Source of the DNA: Nitzschia sp. DOCU1
Lineage: Eukaryota > Bacillariophyta > Bacillariophyceae > Bacillariales > Bacillariaceae
Direction of reading: 5' to 3'
Length of the DNA: 64,000 nucleotides
Assembly: GCA_951394045.1 (NCBI GenBank)
Contig: OX595987.1
Span: 248,001 to 312,000 of the forward strand
A model generated the notes under the pieces. It did no database searches. It worked only from the letters and a program-made list of their open reading frames with translations, and had not been told where the DNA came from. Shown here one piece after another: positions 41,370-51,268 of the stretch; the stretch's first letter is position 1, and every line of letters begins with the position of its first letter. The position numbers were made by a program, and so were the translations under genes.

Positions 41370-43135
41370 ATGAGCGCTGCTAATCCAAGGAAAGTGATGA
41401 AAGTTGTTGAGACGACACTAGCCACGACACCTGGCGATGACGAGAACGACGACATAGTCCAACTGGAGAAGAAAGAGGAAACGGACCTGACCCGGATATT
41501 CGAGTTAATGGTAGAGGAACGGCCCGTCGTGAACGATGGATCAGCATTGTTCCCCAAGCTGTCGCCTGAAGCAGACCAAGTCCTGGACAGGTTGTTGTCT
41601 GATGAAATTGAAAAGTTAAGTGTTGCGGAACGAGAGCAGGTGGCATTTGACGTTCACGGCATGACGCAACGTGATGATCCTGAGGATGTGGATCGTTTGT
41701 TAGAAGAACTCGAGCAGGAAATCAGGAAAATCCACAACCGAAAAGATTACGAAAAGGCAAAATACGTCAACGAAGAATATGTCAACGACCGAGACTTTCG
41801 CCTTTTGTTTTTGAGGTGCGATCTTTATGATACGAAATTAGCAGCGCAGAGATTCGTCAAGCACTTTGAAGTGAAACGGGAACTGTTTGGGGACAAATGT
41901 TTGGGCAGACCTGTTCGAATGAGAGATTTGTCCGAAGGAGATCTGAAAGCACTCGATTCTTGCCTGTTTGCTTTGCTACCAACCCGGGACGTGGTGGGTC
42001 GGAACGTGATTGTGTATGACCAGAGCCTGAAACCAGATGTTTCGGTGCACAATGTTGTAAGAACCGCAGAGGATAAAGTGTGCCGGCGGCGGATAAATGC
42101 AGAGCTAACGCGCTGTTGTCCTATTTGGGTCATCGTTTCAGATGAGGTCGATTTTTTACGTGTTGATGACCCTCTCTCGAGACGAAAGCTACCAAAAGCA
42201 GGGGTTTGTTGTGGTTTCTAGAAACTTCAAAGGCACGTCTGGTACTTCTCTTAGTCTTGCTGGAATGGCCCGATTTGCGCGGGCCCGTCAGGGGGTGCCG
42301 AGACTGGTCACCGGGGTGCACTATTGCTACCACAACCCTGCTCTCAGACCTCTCGTAGCCTCCTTTATGCTTTTCATCCAGAGTGACGCAAGAAAACGCT
42401 TTGTAGCACATTATGGAGACGCACGCCAGGTGAAATTCGCACTTCAGACCTATGGTATTCCCACGGAGCATTTGTTTGCGGACGATAAGGAAATCATTGA
42501 CTATGTGGAATCGCACCGGGAATGGCTGAAGGCAATCCGCGCCAGGGAGGAATCGGACTCGAGTGCTCTCATCGATGTCATCATTCCTAGGCGATTCGAT
42601 GTTTTGTTTGGTCGACACAAGAATGCCAGAGAGCATTCTGGTAATCTCCGTGCGCTGCATTTGTGTGAAATGGTTCGACCGACGTACGAAAAGGTAAGCC
42701 CGTCTTTAATTGTGATACTATACAACATTGAAAACAATGATGACGACAATCTCGGCTCACCCGTGTCCACCCTTGACGCAGGCGTCCAAGTTTGAAAAGA
42801 CGGCAATCGCCGAGAGAATCGTGACCTCGATCCGAGAAAGTCATGGTCGCTTTTTGAAATGGGAAGAAAATACGTGGGTTGAGGTAGATTCCGAGGCCGC
42901 TCGAGAGAAGATTTCTCATTTTTTCCGTCACTTTCGAAGCAGAGCGCCTGAAAACCCCAATGCCGCCCAGCGCATCCCCAAACCCAAACGAAGGAACTCC
43001 TTTGACAAGCAGCCTGACCTGACGTTTTCAGAAACGGAACAGCCGCCTCGAGCATCCAAACAATTGTTTAGAGATCAACAGACCGGGGACGCAGATTGTA
43101 CCTTCGAGGCTGGGCTCGGCTTCAGAACCGTATAA
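41370..43135 (+). CDS. CRAL-TRIO (Sec14-like) protein with DUF6824-like domain
   Basis: Three exons, 41370-42056, 42142-42693 and 42782-43135, with introns of 85 and 88 nt, give 530 aa. The start is the first ATG. An acidic N-terminus leads into a helical CRAL-TRIO-N-like part (FLRCDLYDTKLAAQRFVKHF). The lipid-binding part includes RNVIVYD and RQGVPRLVTGVHYCYHNPALRP, ending near a TYGIPTEHLF motif. From ~372 a second domain begins IIPRRFDVLFGRHKNAREHSGN and continues TAIAERIVTSIRESHGRFLKWE to the HFFRHF end, matching the GRG..GN..F / GGRFL..W..V pattern of DUF6824, a domain abundant in diatoms. A lipid or tocopherol-type ligand transfer role is inferred for the first part; the second is uncharacterised. 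Confidence 0.82.
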
Positions 43136-43578
43136 GTGTTAACAGCACGTTCAATGGACCTCTATGTCATTTGCATAAACGACGTTTCATATCTTATCGA
43201 TGCTCCATCAATGCGTTTTGAGTGCCGAAAGACAATTCAGTAATCAGTACTACTGCCAACTATACTTTTGTGGGGTGCATAGTAGAATCTACTACTAGTA
43301 GTAAACTTCTTTTGAAATGATTGAAAAATTTCTCTGTTGCTGTTAAGTAGTGGTTAGTCCACTACTTTATGTGTTGACGCGGTATTAGAGACCGCGTGGT
43401 GCTTGTAGCACGTTGGATCGCCAACGAGAAACGGATAGTATTCCGTTCTCTGATGCTACTACTACTTCTACATACTTTTAAAACGTGTAGCCTGCTTTCT
43501 CGTCGCCCGGCACAGGTAATGTTTGACATGACATTTTTCAGTTTGCCTTCTTGTTTGCTGCTTCCATGCTAGTAGTAG
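43136..43578. other. Intergenic, no gene recognised
   Basis: Convergent 3' flanks. CTACTACTAGTAGTA lies near 43290. No gene. Confidence 0.5.
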
Positions 43579-45561
43579 CTAGAGCAATTCCGCTCCTTGT
43601 GGTTCGTCGTGACTACCATTGGATAACGCCGTGTCCACCGCTGGAGGAGCACTTGCTTCGTGCTTTTCGTCGGCTTCCTTGTAGTCCTTTTGTACGTGTT
43701 TGGGAAGTCGTTCGACATCGGTTCGATGTCTCCAAAAGGTCACTCCAAACAACAATAGAGCTACCGACACGGGAATGACGGTCGCCAGAATCACGACGGT
43801 TTGATCCTTTTCGTCCGAGTCTTTATTAGAACTTCCAAAATCTGGAATTTGAATATTCCCATCGTACAAGGCACTGTACAAATCATTGCTTCCCGTCGTA
43901 GGATCCAAATCCAACAAAAAGACATCATTTTGTCCCGTTTGTAGATTCATGGAATTCATCAATACGAGTACCTTTCCTGCTGTGGTCATTTCCATTCCAA
44001 CAATGACTTCACGTCGTTTATCGCCATTTTCTTGTAGAGTGGTATCTAATGGTTTGGTCCATTGGACTTGTCCGGTCGATGCAGCAAGTTTGGTCACAAA
44101 GGCATCTGGCGATAGAGTTGGTTGCACATTATTTCCACCTGCCACGGTACTTGTCCACAAGTCGGATTCTGTGGAACCTCCCAAATAGACGGCATCGGCG
44201 TCGGCCGTACAAGTTAAGCCTTGTACATTGACGCCACTCACTTGATACTGCCATTCCATAGTCACCGCAGCTGTCGTATTGCCGCCGCCATTGAGAATGT
44301 CAGTCATGTCATACTTGATGACAAAGGCACCTCCCTTGTGAATTCCTTGAAGAATCCCTTGAGTGGTTCCCACCACATAAAAGTAGCGTTGATCTGGCGA
44401 CACACATATTCCTTGAAGGTAATCATCGGCGTCTCCAATCGAATTGATTCGAATGGGCATTTGATGAGGATGTGCATTGTTGGTATCTTGACTACTTCCA
44501 AAAATGGCTCCTGTTTCTGGATCCAAAAAGAGAATGTATCCATCAAAGTCAGTTTTGTCGTCGCTCTTGGGAGCCGAGTTTTGTCCAAACAAGGAATTGG
44601 ACGCATCGGGTCCATTGGTCGATCCCACCACAATCAACGGTGGCAAGGAAGTTTCACCGAGTTTTTGAGGCAAGGCCAGTGCGGCAATCAAGGCCGTTGA
44701 TGATGAGGAGGACGTTGCCCCATCCGTTCCGGTTTCTCCCAGTGATATATCATAGGACAATATTCCCGTAAACAAATCTTGTTTGCGAATATGAGGAGCT
44801 GCCAGAGTCAGTGGAGGTCTGGATTGTCCATCGGCTAAGAGAAGATCTAGATTGGGTGGATAAGTGGATTGCCACCAAAATTGCATCAATGACTTGAGTG
44901 GATACTTTTGATCGGCAAAGACTGCGCTGTCGGATATTCGATGCAATCCCACAAAGATTTCGGCGGCTTCGCCAATGGATTTGGTGGAAGCCACCGGCAA
45001 CAAATCCACCGGCAACTCCACGGGAGCATCCGATGTCAATTGTACTTGCCCCAAGTAATAGAGCACCGAGTGCACAAAGCCTGTGCTACTAGTAGTAGAA
45101 GAAGAAGAAGAAGCTGGTAGTCGCATGCCTAAAAGACTCGCGACTCCCAGACCACCTTGATTGTCATCCTCCAGAGTCGCCGAACCCCCAAAGCATATCG
45201 CTGCGGGTAACTCTGGTTGATCATTCCATGCAATGGCTAATCTCGCAAAGTTGTTTTCTGTAGCGGCTGAGGCCTGACCCACAGCGACAAAACACTCGCC
45301 CTGCTGATTTGCAGCTTTCATATTCCAAAACGACGACTTGGCAAAGGTGGTGCCCACGACGACGGCATGATCGTCACGAACATTGTAGGCTAGACCGGTA
45401 GCCAAACCACCGCTGCCTTGGGATCGTATCAACAACGACTCAGTCGGAGTGCTGCACAATGACAGTAACCACACCAGCGATAATGATAATCGCGTCGTTG
45501 TGTTGCTGTTGCTGCTGGATCTGCATGGAGGCGTCATTGTCATTCTACCCTTTGGATTCAT
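43579..45561 (-). CDS. Type I membrane protein with propeller-like ectodomain (paralogue 1)
   Basis: 660 aa from the first ATG at 45561. A signal peptide ends around TPTES. The ectodomain (~45-580) has repeated blades such as TGLAYNVRDDHAVVVGTTF, DFDGYILFLDPETGAIFG, YLQGICVSPDQRYFYVVGTT and GGAFVIKYD, spaced like SBBP-type beta-propeller repeats. One transmembrane helix (~585-608, VVILATVIPVSVALLLFGV) is followed by a charged cytoplasmic tail of about 50 aa. The same layout, motifs and tail position occur in the protein at 54404. No enzymatic motif. A cell-surface receptor or adhesion role is inferred from topology. Confidence 0.75.
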   Translation of the reverse strand: MNPKGRMTMTPPCRSSSNSNTTTRLSLSLVWLLSLCSTPTESLLIRSQGSGGLATGLAYNVRDDHAVVVGTTFAKSSFWNMKAANQQGECFVAVGQASAATENNFARLAIAWNDQPELPAAICFGGSATLEDDNQGGLGVASLLGMRLPASSSSSTTSSTGFVHSVLYYLGQVQLTSDAPVELPVDLLPVASTKSIGEAAEIFVGLHRISDSAVFADQKYPLKSLMQFWWQSTYPPNLDLLLADGQSRPPLTLAAPHIRKQDLFTGILSYDISLGETGTDGATSSSSSTALIAALALPQKLGETSLPPLIVVGSTNGPDASNSLFGQNSAPKSDDKTDFDGYILFLDPETGAIFGSSQDTNNAHPHQMPIRINSIGDADDYLQGICVSPDQRYFYVVGTTQGILQGIHKGGAFVIKYDMTDILNGGGNTTAAVTMEWQYQVSGVNVQGLTCTADADAVYLGGSTESDLWTSTVAGGNNVQPTLSPDAFVTKLAASTGQVQWTKPLDTTLQENGDKRREVIVGMEMTTAGKVLVLMNSMNLQTGQNDVFLLDLDPTTGSNDLYSALYDGNIQIPDFGSSNKDSDEKDQTVVILATVIPVSVALLLFGVTFWRHRTDVERLPKHVQKDYKEADEKHEASAPPAVDTALSNGSHDEPQGAELL

Positions 45562-46043
45562 TTTGATGCTATGGTAACTAACGACCACAAGCTATGATAT
45601 CATACATGCAATTCCGTCAGTACAAACGTAGAAACCGTCCAAGGAGATGTATTGATATGATAGAGGTGCTCTCCTGTCTGGCTTTTGCTGGTGTGTGTGT
45701 GTGTTTCCCTTCTCTCCTCTCTTCAAAAGAGGTCACGCTTTGTCTTTTTGATAAATACTCGCGTCAGTACGCGAAACGCTGTGTCTCGTCAGAGGCATAA
45801 ATTCCATGTGTATCATAGTCGGAGTAGAAACAATGAGGGGCCCCGCCAAAACAATTCCATACAACTACAACTGCGAGCCAGCCAAGCAGGATCGGTATGC
45901 TTCCAATGCTGTCTGTCCTTTGTAAGTCTTTGGAGGAGAAAGCTCTGATTAGTCCATCGGGTCATTACTACCGTTGCTGCACTTTGCCAGCAAAATCACA
46001 TTGCATCTAATCAACAACAACCACAACAAAGCAAAAAAGCAAC
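45562..46043. other. Divergent intergenic region
   Basis: Upstream regions of the membrane protein and the TBC gene. A GTGTGTGTGTGT microsatellite lies near 45690-45703. No gene recognised. Confidence 0.5.
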
Positions 46044-47593
46044 ATGACTTCTAGAGGCCTTCCTGGGTTCTTACGAAGGACACGGCGGAGTGACTTTGAA
46101 GAATCCGATGATGAAATCGATGACAATGCGAATGCGACGGATATTAACCGCGCAGTCGGCAAAGTCGAGGAGCCAGCCAGTAGCAGTATTGAGACATCCA
46201 ACGGCAAAGCGGCTGCTGCGTCTACGACTATTGTCACGTTGACTCCTGCGTCCCATGCACAAGTAGTAGAAGAGAATGATTCCTCTCATCGTCGGGGCAA
46301 GAATCGTCAATCTCCTGTCTTGCAGGATGATATCAGTGCCTTGGGCATGTCGGGCATTACAGATAACTCGTTGCATTCCTTGTCCAGTCGCACCGACACC
46401 AAGACAAGACCGAGTTATAGAGATTCGCAATTCACCAAAATTTTGAGTGCTCCCGTTGTCAAATTACCAGAATTACGAAAAATTGCGTGGAATGGAATAC
46501 CGGTAAGTCCAGCTGTGCCGAGTGCTACGATACAAGATCGTCCGTCCTGATTCTTGCCTTCTTTTTGCCCCATTCATTCATTAGCCCGAACATCGGGGCA
46601 TGGCGTGGAAGTTACTCTTGGGATACTTGCCCACCAATCAGGCACGACGGAAACAAACTCTCGAAAGAAAACGCGCCGAATACAAGGATGCCATGGCACA
46701 GCATTATCAGATTGATGATAATACGAGAACGCTGCAAGAACAAGAAACTCTAAGGCAAGTTTTAGTGGATGTTCCTAGAACAGCACCGGAAATTCCACTC
46801 TTTCGCAACGAACGAATCAAACGTTGTTTGGCGAGGCTCTTGTATATTTGGGCCATGAGGCATCCGGCGAGTTCCTATGTACAAGGCATTAACGACTTGG
46901 CGACGCCACTCTTTGCCGTCTTTTTGAGTGACTATTACAATGGAGAAGATGTGCTGGATGGGAATGTCATGGTGGTCATTGCGGAGGATCGATTAGAAGA
47001 AGTAAGTATTGCATTGCATGACATGTATGACATCTTTCAGAAATCAACTCACAATGTACATTTACTTTCAGGTGGAAGCAGATGTGTATTGGTGTTTGAC
47101 CAACATTTTGGCAGGCATTCAAGATCATTATACGGCTGATCAACCTGGAGTTCAACGCATGGTCATGAGGCTAGAAGAACTAGTTCAACGCATTGATGCC
47201 AATTTGTGCCAGCACCTCGAGTCGGTAGGAATTCAATTTATGCAATTCGCCTTTAAATGGATGAATTGTCTCTTGCTACGAGAATTCAATTTGCGGTGCG
47301 TCATTCGATTGTGGGATACCTATCTATCGGAAGAAACTTCCACCACAGGATTTGAAGACTTTCATGTCTATGTGTGTGCGGCATTTCTGTGTCAATTCAG
47401 TGCTCAATTACAAGCGATGGATTTTGACGAATTGTTTGGATTTATGCAACAAGTACCCACGGAAGATTGGTCGGAAACGGAAATTGAAATGCTATTGAGT
47501 CAAGCCTACGTCTTGAATACCTTGTTTGGCGGCAGCGAAGCGCATTTGAATGCCAGTAGTAGCAATCGAAACAGCGCGTTTTTGGCAACTTAG
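46044..47593 (+). CDS. TBC-domain Rab GTPase-activating protein (TBC1D22-like)
   Basis: Exons 46044-46502, 46585-47001 and 47072-47593 (introns 82 and 70 nt) give 465 aa. Residues 1-140 are disordered and Ser-rich. The TBC domain starts PELRKIAWNGIPEHRGMAW. The arginine finger is Arg218 in LVDVPRTAPEIPLF and the glutamine finger is Gln253 in SSYVQGINDLATP, both intact, so GAP activity is expected. The wording DVPRT..IPLF and YIWAMRHPASSYVQGINDL are characteristic of the TBC1D22A/B subfamily. Such GAPs accelerate GTP hydrolysis by Rabs; TBC1D22 proteins act at the Golgi. The 70-nt second intron is the shortest in the window. Confidence 0.93.
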
Positions 47594-47793
47594 AGAAAAG
47601 AGTTAATGGGCTGAGTCTATGGCATCTAGAAAGCTGTCGTAGAAGAAGTAGAGAATCAATTTCTCTCGCTGGTAGTCCCACGTGCTGCATCGTCATTGAT
47701 CAGGTACTCTAGGTGATACAGCGTAAGAAACAGAAACAACACGGGATGATTTGAATGCCCCTACTTTTAGTCTTGGTTTTTGATTGTCGTTTC

Positions 47794-49581
47794 TCAATCG
47801 TATTCGAGCTGTGCCAATTCTTCCCATTCGGTCAAATCATCGTGAAGCTTCTGGTTGAATTCCTTTTCGTCTTTTGTTTCAAACGAGGTAAATCCCATGA
47901 TTTGACCCGAAATACGCTTGTTCACCTCCGACTGACGTGAAAAGGCTTGATCAATCGCAATGACACTCGAGCGACGCCTTTCCCGAGCACGTCCGGTGGT
48001 GGGTAAAAGACCCGTAGCCTCCGTCGCTACAGTACCTTTTTCTTCAGCCGCCTTCTTGAGTTGTTGCTGTTCCTTGCGATAGGAAACCCACAAGCCCGCC
48101 AATGGCAAAAAGGAAAGAATTGGAACATAGAGAGCAAGTGCGGTCAACTCTCGATTGTCACTACTGGCTGTGACTTGTTCGGAGGATCGGATAATGTACG
48201 TGGCAACAAACCCTGGAGTTCTGTTTGCGAAAGGCGACGCAACAAGATTGACGCATTGTGAGCACATGACGCTGCTCCAAGCAAGTATAATAGTATACAC
48301 TGGCAACTGACGAACTGTACTTACACAAATCCCGCTACACTAGCGGACATGGACAAGATGGATTGCATCAAGGCTCCCGATTCTTCCAATTCGGGTTTAC
48401 ATGCCACAGCCCTTGTAAAATTGGATCGATTCGCTGCGGCAATAAAGGGGAACCCCATACAAGCCACCATGACCGGCAAGACGTAATGTAGAAAGGTTGT
48501 ACCGCGTTGCCAATACAAGTACATCCCGAGACCTCCAATGATCCAACAAATGTTCCCAAAGCCTACCAAAGCAGTATCGTGCACCTTGCCCGACAAGAAA
48601 ATAGTCAAAACCATGCCAAAGAAAATGACAAAGGAAGTCGTTCCCAAGACAGCTGACGTTTGAACGGGACCCCAACCGAGACCATCGGCGGCTGCGGGAG
48701 GCAACGCCGTTTCGATACTACACAATAAAGGCAAATAGACGAGCCGAGTGAGAGAATTGAGTGGTGCATCTAAGCAACGATAGCCACCACCTTCTTACGT
48801 ACAGTTGAAAGGAAGAATTGACCACCAACAAGATAAAGATGGGAAGCCAGATTTCAATGGTCGAGACTGCCTTCCAAATACTTTGCCGCGATGCATGCGC
48901 AGGTTCCCCTTCAAATGCTGCCACACCCTTGACAATATCGGCGAGTTTTTTCTTTTCAGGAGGTTCGTCCAAGAAGAAAATGACGCACATCATGGTAAAC
49001 AAATTTCCTGCTGCCAACAAGAGACCGACGGCATTGAGTGGATCCACTTGCATAGTAAAGACGCTTCCAATGGAAATGGTAGAATGGATTTTGGCCAAAA
49101 ATACATTGACTGCTGGCCCAACGGCCATTCCGACAATACGCATCATGGACAAAATGGAATTTGTCTTGGTTTGCTGTTCGTGAGGGACGACAGAGGCAAT
49201 GTAGGCATATCCCAGAGCTTGATTCGCGCCACCAATTCCACTAAAGAGACGACCCACCAAGATCAAACCAAGTGCTGTATTTGAAGACTTGGCGCCGTTG
49301 GCGAAAAAGTACACGAATGCCCCGAAAATGGCCAGACAGAAACTGGAAACGTACGGCATTCGAAACTTGTTGCCTCCCTTGTCCACCCAGAGTCCGTAGA
49401 CGGGCTTGCCGAGAAAGCTGGTAAAGCTAAAGGCACTCATGATCAACCCGTAAATTTCCTTTCCTCCACCCACTTGGTAGACATAAAAGATCAACGACGG
49501 AGCGACGGCCATGTAGGAAATCGAGTCGACAAAGTTGATCAGCGAGAGGACCGCCATGGACTGAAAGACCGACGGCGCCAT
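47794..49581 (-). CDS. Major facilitator superfamily transporter
   Basis: Exons 49581-48803, 48717-48325 and 48220-47794 (introns 85 and 104 nt) give 532 aa. The start is the first ATG (MAPSVFQSMAVLSLINFVDS). Twelve hydrophobic segments can be traced, with the MFS loop GKPVYGLWVDKGGNKFRMPYV between TM2 and TM3 (variant of GxxxDRxGRK) and GRLFSGIGGANQALGYAYIA at TM4. The layout resembles MFSD8/CLN7-type and other SPX-less algal MFS proteins. The cytoplasmic tail is charged and ends LAQLEYD; an acidic dileucine-like stretch could direct it to vacuoles. Substrate unknown. Frames of the three exons join cleanly (..SSFQ-L-IETALPP.. and ..VAGF-V-TPGFVATY..). Confidence 0.87.
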
Positions 49582-50344
49582 GATGTTGATGGCGATCGAC
49601 GACAGGAAGATACAATGAGCAATGTGAGATCCTGATTCTGCCTTCGGTGGTGATGCCAAGCTTGGTTCGGTAATCAATGGCTTGTTGCTATGTTGCTCTT
49701 GAAGTCAGCGTCAGGATGCTAAGGCTTCTGACGAACACCACTCGAAAAGGCCGATCTTGGGACTGAAGTTCCGGCGAAAAGATATGCACCGCATCCAAAA
49801 AGGCAGCATAGACTCATCCGAATCAGAGCAATTCACTTTTGTGGAAGATCCACACTGCACAATTATCATCATGACCATGACACTTCCGCTTTCGTTATTT
49901 CTTTTCATTGAGCGCATTGCTCTAGTCTTTCCTTCACGGCATCGTCTATTACAAGAACTAGCTATTGTTAGCTACTTTCAATGGCAAGTACGATACTACT
50001 GTCTGTGCATGACGCGGGAGGAAAGGGCGCAATACAGTCCAAAGAGTCAAAAGGTTTCTAGTCGGACAATCAACAAACAGACGCCACGTGGAAGATATCC
50101 GCGCGGCGTTTCAGTCCAACGAGTCACTAGCTAGCACTTAAAATAAGGGGAGATTGATTCGATACGTAGTTTCTTTGGGACCCCTTTGTTTCATCGAGGA
50201 ACCTTCGACAGCCATCGTTGGCTTTCAGCACGGATGAGAGACGCCGAGACCATGGCACTCTCTTCCAAGGCTTTGGTCGATGATTGTGCGGATTGAGTAC
50301 ACATCCGTCTTGTCTTTTTACTTCTAATATATCCAGATACAATA
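49582..50344. other. Divergent intergenic region
   Basis: Between the MFS and UMP1 starts. No separate gene is recognised; an open frame at 49757-50134 has no domain and is discounted. Confidence 0.5.
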
Positions 50345-50862
50345 ATGATGAGCGACAATGGTCTCCCGGTAATGAACAAGCCCGTCAATATGATGGAAGC
50401 TGGGCCAAATGGCAACAACTTGCAAGCGCAGGCTATGCAAAGACACCCGATCGATGAAATGCAGCGACGAAATGGTGAGTGAAGGATCAGAGTATTGTCT
50501 GCAAGGATTTTAGTATAATGTTGAGTCTCATACTGTATGCCCTCTACTTGTTGTTATTACTGTTCATGTTAGCGACGCAACGCGTCTCCTTCTTGGGCAC
50601 GGACGAAGAAGAGGAAGTTCGTCGCTTGTATGGCAGCGGCTTTGCCATGAAACTGGCAACGGAACGTCGCATGGCACAAGATACGTCCAGTATGGTGGCT
50701 GCTGGAATTCCCACAAGTAACATGATGCAAGAAATCCTAATGGGCACCGACATGAAACTTGGATTTGAAGACGTCTTGAACTTGCCCCAGCACCGCCCCA
50801 TTTTCGCCAAGCATCTCGAGGATCCTCATGCCATGATGGAGCGAAAGCTTGGAATGATGTAG
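50345..50862 (+). CDS. Proteasome maturation factor UMP1/POMP
   Basis: Exons 50345-50474 and 50573-50862 (98-nt GTGAGT intron) give 139 aa, the normal size. The N-terminus is Met/Asn/Gln-rich and disordered. The conserved C-terminal half carries FAMKLATERRM, PTSNMMQEILMGTDMKLGFEDVLN and the closing DPHAMMERKLGM, which match the GFEDILN and PH..ME.KLGL signatures of UMP1. The chaperone guides 20S proteasome half-mers to dimerise and is degraded as the first substrate. Two ATGs in tandem (50345 and 50348) are possible starts. Confidence 0.92.
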
Positions 50863-51268
50863 TTGACTTCGATTCTTGATGATAGTTGGACGAATAGAGA
50901 ATCGAATTAGGGTGACGCGTGCGTATATCGATGCGATTGGAATTTAGGGTTCAATGTCATGAACTACAGGAGACTACTACTAGCAATCGGTGGGGTGTAT
51001 CCCGTCGATCATTGTGCCGCACTTTTCGATAGGTTACTCGAATAGATTGCATTCGTCTTTTAGTCTTTCTTTCCCTGGATCGTTCGATCTTCCGCTCCCC
51101 TTCTTTCCGGCTAAGCTTTGCCCGCCTTCAAATGGACCGCTTCTTCGTCGCATATCATTCCTGTTACTCAAGCTAGCTAGCGAGCTAGTCGGCCTGAGGG
51201 ACCAATGTACTGTGTCTATCGAGCTAGCTAGAATCGTTTATATCTCTATTCTGCTGCGATGTAAAACA
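50863..51268. other. Intergenic, no gene recognised
   Basis: Convergent 3' flanks of UMP1 and the ABC transporter. Contains AGCTAGCTAGC-type words near 51170-51230. No gene. Confidence 0.5.

Noticed and set aside
18790..43300. Many TACTAGTA / TAGTAGTAG words as a possible regulatory family
   Set aside because: Very frequent and of variable length throughout intergenic DNA; more likely simple-sequence background.
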